Shown here in pieces: positions 52,001 through 60,564 of a stretch of 64,000 nt of DNA. Every line of letters begins with the position of its first letter. Positions within the stretch are counted from its first letter, which is position 1. The position numbers were made by a program, and so were the translations under genes. The stretch spans positions 30,186 through 94,185 of the forward strand of contig CANSHI010000004.1 in assembly GCA_947646655.1 (NCBI GenBank). Direction: 5' to 3'. This stretch comes from an uncultured bacterium (GTDB taxonomy: Bacteria; Bacillota_I; Bacilli_A; RF39; UBA660). The notes under the pieces were generated by a model that searched no databases, had not been told where the DNA came from, and saw only the letters and a list, made by a program, of their open reading frames with translations.

Positions 52001-53061
52001 TCTGTTTCTATTGTTTCATAGCCATGGCCTCCTATATTTTGTAATCTGTGTTCTACTTTATATTTGTATTTGTTTGCTTCTAGGACTGCTGTAATCGTTA
52101 CATCTTCGTCGGTATTTAAAGTGAAGTAGTTACCTTCTATCGTTCCATTAGTCGCTATCCAGCCTCCAAAAGTATATCCTTCTTTGGAAGGTGCTGTGAG
52201 TTCGATCGTTTCTCCATATTTTACTTCTCTTGTGGTTTCTTCTCCATCAACGATGATTGTTATATTATGTTTATTACCTTCCCACTTAGCTTTTAAGGTT
52301 GTATTTGCTATACCCATCGTAAATGTTGTACTTTCTATTTTGGATGATGTTCCGATTAATTCCCAACCTTTAAAATCATAGCCGAATCTCGTCGGATTTT
52401 CTATTTCTTTCGTTTCATTATTCATGAGCTCATAAGTTTGAATGTTTACAAAATCGTTCCATGTACCTCCATTGGGATCGATACTTAAAGTATAATATTT
52501 GTATTTGACTGGTTGGCCTACGTCGAATTTTGTTACAAATATGGCATTTAAATCCGCTGTTTGGTCATATTCTGTATTGTTTAGGGTGATGTTTAGATTG
52601 TAGTAGTATTTCTTACCAGCTGGAACGGATACTTCTCCTACTAGTAATTGTTTTAATTCTTCTTTCGATGTCGGCATATTAGCTGTTGGCAAAATTTCTA
52701 TTTCTTCTCCGTCTTCGCTTTCTTGGTATGTGAGATTATAGCTTAAACTTCCTGGAAGATAAGTATTAGTAAATTTGTCCCAATCTATGCTTAGAGAACC
52801 GTCTAATGTCCCTGTATTTTCGATTGTAAATTTTTTAGTTATCGTTTCTCCAAAATCTAATGTTGCATTTATTCCAGGATTTCCATCGGAGAATATTAGA
52901 CTCATCGTTCCAGTTTGTAAATCGGCACTCATTCTTCTTTCATTATTAGTGTTTATTACAAAATATCCAAATGTCGTGACAAGACTTATAAGTATTATAC
53001 TTCCAATTATAATTATTAATGTTTTTTTATTTTTTTGTAAGTTGGTTATTATATTTTTCAT
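49087..53061 (-). CDS. Large surface protein: TasA-like domain, InlB-type repeats, DUF6273-like domain and C-terminal Hint domain
   Basis: A 1,324-residue exported protein. Order: signal helix (IIIGSIILISLVTTFGYFVI), TasA-like domain (LIFSDGNPGINATLDFGETI), about six or seven Listeria-Bacteroides (InlB B-type) repeats with the GW...KW pattern alternating with MucBP-like segments (residues 190-840), a DUF6273-like domain (YWRIIRINGDGSIRIIFDG to VVPVINLS), and a Hint domain from Cys1184 (CFAKDTLVYTPNGYKKIQDL) to the end. The Hint domain has TPNHPVY (block B) and NYYVTQSNILVHN, with only KASNN after the His-Asn pair. The start at 53061 follows AAAGGA. Confidence 0.82.
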   Translation of the reverse strand: MKNIITNLQKNKKTLIIIIGSIILISLVTTFGYFVINTNNERRMSADLQTGTMSLIFSDGNPGINATLDFGETITKKFTIENTGTLDGSLSIDWDKFTNTYLPGSLSYNLTYQESEDGEEIEILPTANMPTSKEELKQLLVGEVSVPAGKKYYYNLNITLNNTEYDQTADLNAIFVTKFDVGQPVKYKYYTLSIDPNGGTWNDFVNIQTYELMNNETKEIENPTRFGYDFKGWELIGTSSKIESTTFTMGIANTTLKAKWEGNKHNITIIVDGEETTREVKYGETIELTAPSKEGYTFGGWIATNGTIEGNYFTLNTDEDVTITAVLEANKYKYKVEHRLQNIGGHGYETIETEIDEASYGTVISPEVKTYQGFTSPDKISKTIEIDTENPTKNVITYNYLRNEYHLSIDPAGGNYQGNTDKTMYYEETTTIDTPTREGHTFTGWEVTGGELTDNTFKMGNSDANLVAKWVANDYDYIVYHKKMNTDGSTYTTSASEVGQAKFNANVSPDVKNYAGFTSPPKGNLTIKVETSTPPTLNVLNYNYSRNKYDLTINPQGGLYEGSSANTVESMYYETSKILKTPVRDGYTFNGWTNLGGTLTGNTFTLSENRNSGVTANWTVNKYKYTTNHYQMNTDGSTYTLIKSEENTVDYGTEVTPGVESYTGFTSPATKSLIVGSNEETNKIDYYYGRKQFTLTINPNGGTYNGNTTLTKYYGENVTIGIPTKTGYNYSWQKTGEGNLSGNTYTIGNGNATLTANWTPVTFTVTFNANGGTPVTQSQTVTYDSKYIMPNNPTYTNYEFLGWFTESSGGTQITANTDVKITANQTLYAHWKKNGPAEKTLAKLGKTSKSGTPNFAESATTNETADGLYSMEDDYGTSYYYRGAVTDNYVKFVGYYWRIIRINGDGSIRIIFDGKGAYANGTNFTDRVAIQNIAWNTTYNNDAKYAGLMYGGSNGTASTSKSQAQSNETSTNIKSQLESWYKTNISDRNYDSYVSDNIFCNDRSTASTPQTWWVNESTTPGYGNNNTAFGGFQRFSSYNDNFNENNPSPKLTCTNKNDAFTKSDTEKGNGKLDEKIGLITVDEINLAGSGKGGGINKNYYLYKGSYYWSASPNNFNIGKLSIYGINPNGGFIGFYVNQANVDGLSYGVVPVINLSAETVLGMQGTGTQSDPFKIPSDNLTPPTCFAKDTLVYTPNGYKKIQDLKQGDKVYSYNEKEEKVEEDIILNTMIHTTNKVLEIEFDNNTEKMHITPNHPVYNPKTKTWMPIGEFEVGDILMDSEGNLLKISSIKENTNQTTVYNFEVKNNHNYYVTQSNILVHNKASNN

Positions 53062-53202
53062 TATTACTTTTCCTTTCACATTATAAGGACTATTGTCGCT
53101 AGTCTACATAACGAATTATATAAAATTTTGTCGTTTTTTGCAAGTGCTTTTCTTTACTTTAGGTTTATATTATCATATCTTTTTTTGTTTTTTTGTCGAA
53201 AA

Positions 53203-53231
53203 AAAAGAAATGATTTGTGTTCATTTCTTTT
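53203..53231 (-). terminator. Terminator of the intact amidoligase-like gene
   Basis: AAAAGAAATGA / TCATTTCTTTT, 7-base loop, then eight T on the minus strand. Confidence 0.8.
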
Positions 53232-53243
53232 AAGTCAGATTCG

Positions 53244-54686
53244 TTATATTATAATACCTGTTTTTTTATGTTGATATCCGATACTTTTTGATTCTAAGTT
53301 ATTTGGGTAACGAGTTTGCAAGTAAGCTTTATAATTAGTATAAAATCTTTTTTTAAATATTTGTCTTAACACTTCATCTTTAAAAAGTAATTTTAACATT
53401 ATGTCTAGGGTGGTCTCATAGTTTGTTACATTATCAAGTTTATTTAAAAGCTCGCAAGTGTCTTTTGTTGAGGAAAGTTTTGATAGCTTTTTAGACATAA
53501 CTAGAAGATTACCGAATAATAAAATGTTTTCTAATATAACTTTGGGATCTAGAGAGCCATTTGGTATTCTAAATTCTATTGTGTTAAATCGTTCAAAAAT
53601 GTTAGAAAAGTTGACTCCAGTTTGTTTTTTGCCAGATATATTTTTTAAATTAATGATAAAATCATGTATATTATGTATGCTGTTTAAACGCCAAAGATTG
53701 TCGATGTAACAGTCAGAAAAAGGCTTAGCATAATTTAATATTTCATTTCTTGGAAGAGATCCTGGAGGATTAGAAATTAAGTAGAGAATAAATTCAAATT
53801 TAGTATATAAATATAAAAACCAATACCATTCGTCCAAAGTATTTAAAAAATCACTGCTATAATGGATGTGTCCTCCACAAAGCTCATTAGTATATAATTC
53901 ATTTTGCTTGGCAAAATCACATATTTTGTAAATCGTAAGTAGGTCCCTTGCTGTCCAAGATAGTTTAGGTGAAGAAAATTCTATTCCCTTGTTAGGTATA
54001 GAAAGTTCTTCTTTGACATCATACCCACAAAGTTTTTGATAGGTTAAAAGTATGCCATAAGACTTATCTCCTAAACATTCTATTTCTGTACCAAATTGCA
54101 ACTCTTTTGGTAGAGAATCCATAAATGAAGGTAAGGAAATTTTTAGCTTTTGGGGCAGAGGTTTTACGTTAAACAACTGATGGGATAATGCTCTTTTAAT
54201 ATTTTCATCGTTTATTTTATTGAACGCTTGAAATACTTCATAATCGGTAAAGAAATATGCTTTTATCGTTTTGATAATCAATTGAACATTTTTAACTTTT
54301 GTGAGCAATTTAAGTTGATAAATATTGTTATTTATAAATTTTAACGATTGTATGATATATTCATCGGAAGTCAATTGATTGGCGAAGGAGTAGGCTGTTT
54401 TTGAAGAATTTATAAAGGGTAATATTCTTATAATAAACTCTTCACAGGAAACATTTTTAAACTTTTTTAATAGAGATGCTGTAATAAAAGTAATGTGTTG
54501 TCTTCTAAATTGTGGTGATAGGCTCAGTTTAATTATAATATTAATCGTCTCATCAAATTTATCTAGAAAAGGAATTTTGATAGAATCATCAACATTTAAT
54601 AAATATTCAAATAAAGCTTTATGAATGGATGGAAAATCATTTTCTATACTTAAAATATAATTCAAATTGTTTTCAAAATCATCCAT
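53244..54686 (-). CDS. Amidoligase-like protein, intact copy
   Basis: A 480-residue protein. The first 190 residues are helical and unassigned. The C-terminal part has the pattern of the putative amidoligase family (PF12224-like): LQFGTEIECLG, GIEFSSPKLSW, LCGGHIHYSS and FNTIEFRIPNGSLDP, with the acidic and His residues expected for an ATP-dependent carboxylate-amine ligase. It would form an amide or isopeptide bond on an unknown substrate. The start has an AGGAGG site. No signal peptide. The gene next to it is a broken paralogue. Confidence 0.7.
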   Translation of the reverse strand: MDDFENNLNYILSIENDFPSIHKALFEYLLNVDDSIKIPFLDKFDETINIIIKLSLSPQFRRQHITFITASLLKKFKNVSCEEFIIRILPFINSSKTAYSFANQLTSDEYIIQSLKFINNNIYQLKLLTKVKNVQLIIKTIKAYFFTDYEVFQAFNKINDENIKRALSHQLFNVKPLPQKLKISLPSFMDSLPKELQFGTEIECLGDKSYGILLTYQKLCGYDVKEELSIPNKGIEFSSPKLSWTARDLLTIYKICDFAKQNELYTNELCGGHIHYSSDFLNTLDEWYWFLYLYTKFEFILYLISNPPGSLPRNEILNYAKPFSDCYIDNLWRLNSIHNIHDFIINLKNISGKKQTGVNFSNIFERFNTIEFRIPNGSLDPKVILENILLFGNLLVMSKKLSKLSSTKDTCELLNKLDNVTNYETTLDIMLKLLFKDEVLRQIFKKRFYTNYKAYLQTRYPNNLESKSIGYQHKKTGIII

Positions 54687-54697
54687 ATTAGTTCCTC

Positions 54698-56267
54698 CTA
54701 TAAAAATATTTTTTGATCGGATAATTTAAATGTTTTAATATTTTCTTTTAAAAATTCTTGGTTTTGGTGAGTAAGTAAGCGATTTTTGTGATATCGTCTT
54801 CTAAAAATAGTTCTGTTGGTTTCATCTTTGAAAAGTAAATGAAGAAAAATTTCCAATGTTTCTTTTTCGTTCTCTGCTGACTCTAGTTTTTGAAATAGTT
54901 CGTAGAAGTCTTTAGTTAAGGGTAATATAGACATCTTTTTGGCTAAGACAATTAAATTTCCTAGTAAGAGAATATTTTCTATTATAATCTCAGGATTTAA
55001 AGAACCGTTAGGCATCCTAAATTCGATAGTTCCAAAAGTACTTAACGCTAAAGAAGGTCTTTTTTTAAAAAGTTTTTGGACTTCAATTATAAATTCTTGT
55101 AAAGTGGTACATTGTGCTAGTTTGGAAATGTTTTCCGTGAAAATTTTGGAAAATGGAGAAGCATAGTAAAGTATTTTTTCTCTTGGAGATTCCCCTTCTC
55201 TGTTTACTGTGACATAGAGAATGTTTTCAAATTTTGTAAATAGGTAAAATAAACAGAAAAGAGCAAAATAGGAATTAAGGTAGCTAAGCGAAAAATGAAT
55301 ATGTCCTCCACATCTAAAATCAACTTCTAATTTGATAGATGCTGTTTAAATCTTCTTCTTGCCATGATAACTTAGGAGAGACAAACTCTAATCCATCTGC
55401 GATTGTGGAATCTGATTTTATTTCATAGTTTAATATTTTATTTGAATAGGCACTGATCGGCCTTGAATTATCTCCAATACATTCAATTTCTACTCCAAAA
55501 AGTAATTCTTTAGGAAGAGGATCTTCATAACTAGGAATAACAAAATTTTTCTTATATCCTTTATCAAATATATCCATTTTCTGTAGGTTATAAAAGTGCT
55601 CTAAAAGTTTCCTTTTTGTAGCTATGCTTCGAGTCTCTTTGATAATGTGAAAAAGTATACCATTTATGGCGATATTTTCATAAATACTTTGAATTTTTTG
55701 GTCGAATGAAGGTAGTGCTAAAATTTCATCGATATTTAAAGAGTCTTTTTCATCGAGTAAAAGTTCCATAACATGATCGGAACATTTTATTTGGTTAGAG
55801 AATCTATGAATATATGGTAATAATCGGAGGGTTACTTCGGCATTGTTTGCTTTTAAAGCTATTTCTTTTAATGTTTGTTCGTCATAATGAACTAATAATT
55901 TTTTTCGTAAAATAGAATTATTTAAACTTAGGATAAGAAGTATTTTAAGAAATGGATTTTCATATTTTTTAATATATTCAATTTTTAAAGAATCGTCTTT
56001 TATTAAAGTTAAACGATTAAAAACGTTTGTATTACAAAAACATGCTTGATAATGAAGCATCATAAATAAAAATATTTCGTCAGAATGAAAACAACTTACT
56101 AATTTTGCCACAGCTTTTTTAGTAGCTGATTTCATACTGACTAGAATTTCTAAGAGCTCTAATATTTCAATATCATCCAAACGAATTGCTTTATTCAGTT
56201 CTTCATATTGACTATTTTTAATTTGTTTTAAAAGAAGATTATATAAATCATTGTCCACTCTTTCCAT
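54698..56267 (-). pseudogene. Frameshifted paralogue of the amidoligase-like gene
   Basis: The N-terminal part (56267 to 55320) ends shortly after GLEFVSPKLSWQEEDLNSIY at a stop codon. The next frame continues without a stop from near 55337 to 54698 with VDFRCGGHIHFS, FTKFENILYV, GTIEFRMPNGSLNP and a C-terminus parallel to the intact copy. One indel, plus loss of about a dozen residues compared with the intact gene, explains the break. A ribosome site and start are kept at 56267. It was probably functional until recently. Confidence 0.8.
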
Positions 56268-56336
56268 ATAAAAAACCCCTTTAATGGGTCTTATAGTATA
56301 ATAAAATAGTAAAATTTTCAAGAAAAAGTTAACATA

Positions 56337-56798
56337 TTACAAAGTTTTTCGAATAGGTAAACTAAAAATATATATTATTAGAGAGCTCGAAAGTGAAACA
56401 CCAAACATGAGTAAATAAGTCGTATATAGCTTATTTGTCGACATAAAGAATAAAATAATCAAACTAGTTAAGATAATGCTTTGTGTCATTAAGCTTTTAT
56501 GTTTAATTTTTTTACAATCTTTAGCTAAAGTATAAAAGAAATCGATAAGCAAATATAGATAAGTTGCAGAAAAAAGAATTTCTAAAACAAACGTATTTTT
56601 TATGAAAAGAAACCATATAAACAATATTAATAATAATAATTCTTTAAAATTAATAGTTTTGAAAAGATTTTTTTTACAGTATTGGAAGTATTTATGTTTG
56701 TGTGTTTCAATAACCCCTATTTTATACAACATAATTTCGATAAAATATAGTATCCAAGGAATAAATGTTGTATATTTTAGGATTAAACCAATGTTCAC
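56337..56798 (-). CDS. Small hypothetical membrane protein
   Basis: A 153-residue protein with about four to five membrane helices (TTFIPWILYFIEIMLYKIG, ELLLLILFIWFLFI, SIILTSLIILFFM, LLMFGVSLSSSLIIYIFSL). The GTG start overlaps the miaB stop by 4 bases, so it is translated with miaB. No family recognised. Confidence 0.6.
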   Translation of the reverse strand: MNIGLILKYTTFIPWILYFIEIMLYKIGVIETHKHKYFQYCKKNLFKTINFKELLLLILFIWFLFIKNTFVLEILFSATYLYLLIDFFYTLAKDCKKIKHKSLMTQSIILTSLIILFFMSTNKLYTTYLLMFGVSLSSSLIIYIFSLPIRKTL

Positions 56799-58198
56799 TT
56801 TGCCACCCCATTTAAGCTGAAACTTTTAGCTTCTGTTATTTCAACATCGACAATTTGTCCTATTAAATCTTTTGAACCTTCAACGTTTACTAATTTCATC
56901 GTTTCAGTATATCCACATACTTTATTATTGCCTTTTTCGCTTATACCATTAATGAGTACTTTAACGGTTTTGCCGATGTATCGTTCATTAGCTTCTAAAC
57001 TGTATTTATTAATAACTTCATTTAATCTGTGAAGTCTTTCTTCTTTGACTTTTAATGGGACATCATCGGGCAATTTTTCCGCTGGTGTTCCTACGCGTGG
57101 AGAAAAGATAAATGTGAAAGCACTGTCGTATTTACATGCATTGACTACTTCAAGTGTTTCTAAAAAGTCTTCTTCTGTCTCTCCTGGGAAGCCAACGATT
57201 ATATCGGTCGTCAGAGAAGCAGATGGGATACGAGATTTTATTTTGTTAAAAAGTGCAATGTATTCTTCTTTCGTATAACGTCTTCCCATAAGTTTAAGAA
57301 TGCGTGATGATCCACTTTGAAGTGGTAGATGTATATATGGCATGATGTTATCGCACTCGGCTATAACTTCTATTAAAGAATCTTCAAAGTCCCAAGGATG
57401 ACTCGTGACAAAGCGGATTCTTTCGATGCCCGTTTGGCTTACTTTTCTTAATAATTCTGAAAATGAAAGTTCGTCCTCGATATCTTTACCATATGCATTG
57501 ACGTTTTGGCCTAAGAGAGTTACTTCTTTGTAACCGTCATTTTTGAGTTTTAAGACTTCATCTAATATATAAGAAGATTTTCTACTTCTTTGTTTTCCTC
57601 TAGTATATGGTACTATACAGTATGTACAAAATTTATCACATCCATACATTATATTGACCCAAGCTTCGATTTTGGAATCTCTTGTATATGACAATCCTTC
57701 GATGACATCCCCTTCTTTAGATTCGACTTCGATATCGGTTTTGGACATTTTATTTAAAAGCATATTTGGCAATTCGTGGATGTTGTGTGTTCCGAATACT
57801 AAATCGATGTATTTATGTTTAGATAAAATTTCTTCACAAACGGAAGGCTCTTGAGCCATGCAACCACATAAACAGACGATCATATTTTTATTAATTTCTT
57901 TTTCATGTTTGCAACGACCTAGAAAGCCAAAAACTTTGTCATGAGCGTTTTCTCTAATAGCACAAGTATTTAATATTACTAAGTCGGATCCTTCCATTTT
58001 ATCTACTTCAATAAATCCTAGTCCTTCGACTAAGTTTTTGATCAATTCGCTGTCATGAACATTCATTTGACAGCCATAAGTTTTTAAAAAATATTTTTTA
58101 CCTTTAAATAAATTTTCATTTCTTAAAATATCTGCTTCATAGTATTTAACAATTTGTTGATTTCTAACTCGAGCAGTTTTCAAATCTGGTAATTTCAT
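56795..58198 (-). CDS. miaB: tRNA-2-methylthio-N6-dimethylallyladenosine synthase MiaB
   Basis: Radical-SAM methylthiotransferase that converts i6A37 to ms2i6A37. The 467-residue protein has the UPF0004 domain with cluster-binding Cys (KTYGCQMNVHDSE, LNTCAIRENA, CGCMAQ), the radical-SAM motif GCDKFCTYCIVPYTRGK, TSHPWDF, and a C-terminal TRAM domain. Normal length. Confidence 0.95.
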   Translation of the reverse strand: MKLPDLKTARVRNQQIVKYYEADILRNENLFKGKKYFLKTYGCQMNVHDSELIKNLVEGLGFIEVDKMEGSDLVILNTCAIRENAHDKVFGFLGRCKHEKEINKNMIVCLCGCMAQEPSVCEEILSKHKYIDLVFGTHNIHELPNMLLNKMSKTDIEVESKEGDVIEGLSYTRDSKIEAWVNIMYGCDKFCTYCIVPYTRGKQRSRKSSYILDEVLKLKNDGYKEVTLLGQNVNAYGKDIEDELSFSELLRKVSQTGIERIRFVTSHPWDFEDSLIEVIAECDNIMPYIHLPLQSGSSRILKLMGRRYTKEEYIALFNKIKSRIPSASLTTDIIVGFPGETEEDFLETLEVVNACKYDSAFTFIFSPRVGTPAEKLPDDVPLKVKEERLHRLNEVINKYSLEANERYIGKTVKVLINGISEKGNNKVCGYTETMKLVNVEGSKDLIGQIVDVEITEAKSFSLNGVAK

Positions 58199-58271
58199 AC
58201 AACCACTTCTTTCGACTTACTAATTATATAACGAAGGACATGATAAATCAAGATTTCTAAAAAAGGCTACT

Positions 58272-59657
58272 CTATTCAAATATTAAATCTAGATTGGTAT
58301 TATAATATTTTTCATCAATTAAAACATAATTGGAACCGATTACGATTTCAGAATCTTTATCAAACTGTTTGCTTTTATGAGTTAATAAATTATACATTAG
58401 AATGTTCTTTTTAGTAAAGCCGTCTTCATCATATTGTGTAATAGTCATGAAGGTGCTAGAAGGATTAAAAGAAGATGCTGAGTTTTCAAATGTTTCAATA
58501 ATTTTTTTCTTTCTCATATTATAAAGAATCGTGTTACTTCCCTTTTTTAGAAGTACAATATGTTCTTTATTTTTACTTTTTAAATAGTTAAATAAATTTG
58601 CTTCTGGAAATTTGATTTCATCGTATATGCATTCGGCATTTTCTTTAGAGCCTTTATTTATACCATATAGTTTATCGCATATAGTTGTGTGATAACCATA
58701 TGTATTATCTAATAAAACTTCATCTACCCTACTTGGCTCGTCCAAAGTTTTGCCAGTTTTTACGTTATAATAAACATATTGTTTTTCAAAATTTTGATTT
58801 TTATAAGTGGGCCCATAATCGATTTCTAAAATGTCATCGTCATGTTTAAGAAGTGAAATCGAATATATAGCTTCATTACTTTTATAGGCAATTTTGTCAT
58901 CACTTATATAAAACCAGGTTTTAGTTTTAAAAGAATCTTCGCGGTCGATAATTCTAAAAATGTTATCCTTTTCTTCCCTAATATACATGTTTTTAGCATC
59001 CTCAAGAGAAAAAATTTCTTTACCCGTTTGGAGGCTTATTATTTTTTCATTTTCTTCATAGTTACTTATTAAAGCATAATAACCATTTTTTTGAAAATCA
59101 TTTTCAGGAATTTTTACTTGAATATAATCTTGGTCCCATTGGAAGATTATTTTGCCTGTGTGATCGACTATACCTGATGAGTTTTTTTCATTATCCATAA
59201 ATTCAAAAAAGCCATAGTCGATATAATTGATGTGATAGTTACCTTCGAATACTACTTCTAGCTTGTCATTATAAATTTTATTTCCCGCTAACCATGTACG
59301 ATAATTAATTAAATATTTAGGTTCGATATCTGTTTTAATAGTCTCTTTTGTTTCATTTTCAATATCGATAAATTCGTACGTATTATCATCTGTTTGAACA
59401 GCGGCATAACCATTATAAAAGCTACCCACTTTTTTATATTCAGCAGGGATAATTTTTTCGCCCTTGAAATTTATAAAGCCGAATAAATCATCTTGTTTAA
59501 ATGCGATAGGTTTTTCAGTATCGAATAAAATATTAAGTGCTTCATCGATTTTTTTATTAAAGAAAAATGTTTTTATTAAAAAGAAAAGAAAACCTAATAG
59601 GATAATGGCAATGATTAGTATTGCCAGTTTTTTGTTTTGTGATAATAGTTTTTTCAA
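58272..59657 (-). CDS. Membrane-anchored WG-repeat-like protein
   Basis: A 461-residue protein with an N-terminal membrane helix (LAILIIAIILLGFLFFLI) and an outer domain of beta-rich repeats. KQDDLFGFINFKGEKIIPAEY is the typical WG-repeat unit (G-[FW]-I-[ND]-x-x-G-x-x-I-P-x-x-Y), and weaker copies follow (GIVDHTGKIIFQWD). The start is a TTG, set by an AGGAGG site 8 bases upstream. Function unknown. Confidence 0.65.
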   Translation of the reverse strand: MKKLLSQNKKLAILIIAIILLGFLFFLIKTFFFNKKIDEALNILFDTEKPIAFKQDDLFGFINFKGEKIIPAEYKKVGSFYNGYAAVQTDDNTYEFIDIENETKETIKTDIEPKYLINYRTWLAGNKIYNDKLEVVFEGNYHINYIDYGFFEFMDNEKNSSGIVDHTGKIIFQWDQDYIQVKIPENDFQKNGYYALISNYEENEKIISLQTGKEIFSLEDAKNMYIREEKDNIFRIIDREDSFKTKTWFYISDDKIAYKSNEAIYSISLLKHDDDILEIDYGPTYKNQNFEKQYVYYNVKTGKTLDEPSRVDEVLLDNTYGYHTTICDKLYGINKGSKENAECIYDEIKFPEANLFNYLKSKNKEHIVLLKKGSNTILYNMRKKKIIETFENSASSFNPSSTFMTITQYDEDGFTKKNILMYNLLTHKSKQFDKDSEIVIGSNYVLIDEKYYNTNLDLIFE

Positions 59658-59669
59658 ATATATGACCTC

Positions 59670-60560
59670 CTAATTTCTTCTGTTTTTGCTCAATAGCTCG
59701 ATGTCGGTAGAGAGATTTTTAATACGTTCTATAATTCTTCTAGCCTTAACTTTGTCAACACCATTTTTAGTGTTACTAAGATGTATCTCCAACTCTTCGA
59801 TGTTTAAGTTTGATGAAAAAAATGTTGGTAGATGGGCATCCATACGATATTGTAAAATAGTGCCTAAAATTTCGTCTCTAGCCCAAGGAGTTACAGCCTC
59901 TGCCCCTATATCGTCGAGAAATAAAATATTAACTTTTTTCAGTTTATTTATACGAGTAGCAAAATCTGTTTCAAAAGCTTCTTTAAGACTTCTTAGTAGT
60001 TCGGGATAATAGACGATAGTAATATCGCGTTCAGTTTTAGCTAACTCATTTAACATGGCACATATGAGATATGTTTTTCCTGATCCAAAAGAACCGTGGA
60101 GGTAGAGACCTTTTTGATGAGGATCGGTTTTATATGTATCATAAAAAGCTTTAAGCCATTTTATAATTGCAACTCTTTTGGAGTCTGTTAAGTCGATATC
60201 TTTCATACGTGCTTTGCTTAAAGCATCGGGCATTTCATAATAATTACATGTAGAAGAGGTCTCTTGTAAATGTTTTTTTTGATATTTACAAGCGACATAT
60301 TCAAAGTGAAGTCTGTCCTGTTTAACATGTGGGAAATAGACAAAACCAGTAATTTTATTTTTACACATATGGAGGTTTCGGCAGTTTTGACAGTTTTTAA
60401 GCTCTTCGCTCGAACGCTCTATTTTGCTAGTATGTTTCATGACTTCTTTATCGTCTAAATCTATTAAGGATGTCACATAGGCAAAATCTTTATCTTTCAT
60501 AGCTTCTTTAAAATTTGTCTCTAATGTTTTTTGATCAAATTTGCCAAAACTTTCTTTCAT
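59670..60560 (-). CDS. dnaI: Primosomal helicase loader DnaI
   Basis: Loads the replicative helicase with DnaB and DnaD. The 296-residue protein has an N-terminal zinc-binding region (CQNCRNLHMCKNKI, VACKYQKK) and an AAA+ domain: Walker A LHGSFGSGKTYLICAML, Walker B ILFLDDIGAEAVTPW, and FFSSNLNIEELEIHL as sensor 1. It lies 4 bases after dnaB, as in Bacillus. Confidence 0.92.
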   Translation of the reverse strand: MKESFGKFDQKTLETNFKEAMKDKDFAYVTSLIDLDDKEVMKHTSKIERSSEELKNCQNCRNLHMCKNKITGFVYFPHVKQDRLHFEYVACKYQKKHLQETSSTCNYYEMPDALSKARMKDIDLTDSKRVAIIKWLKAFYDTYKTDPHQKGLYLHGSFGSGKTYLICAMLNELAKTERDITIVYYPELLRSLKEAFETDFATRINKLKKVNILFLDDIGAEAVTPWARDEILGTILQYRMDAHLPTFFSSNLNIEELEIHLSNTKNGVDKVKARRIIERIKNLSTDIELLSKNRRN

Positions 60561-60564
60561 GTTA

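Noticed and set aside
55300..55345. Programmed frameshift in the upstream amidoligase-like gene
   Set aside because: No slippery heptamer or stimulatory hairpin is apparent at the junction, and the region is about a dozen residues shorter than the intact copy. Gene decay is simpler.
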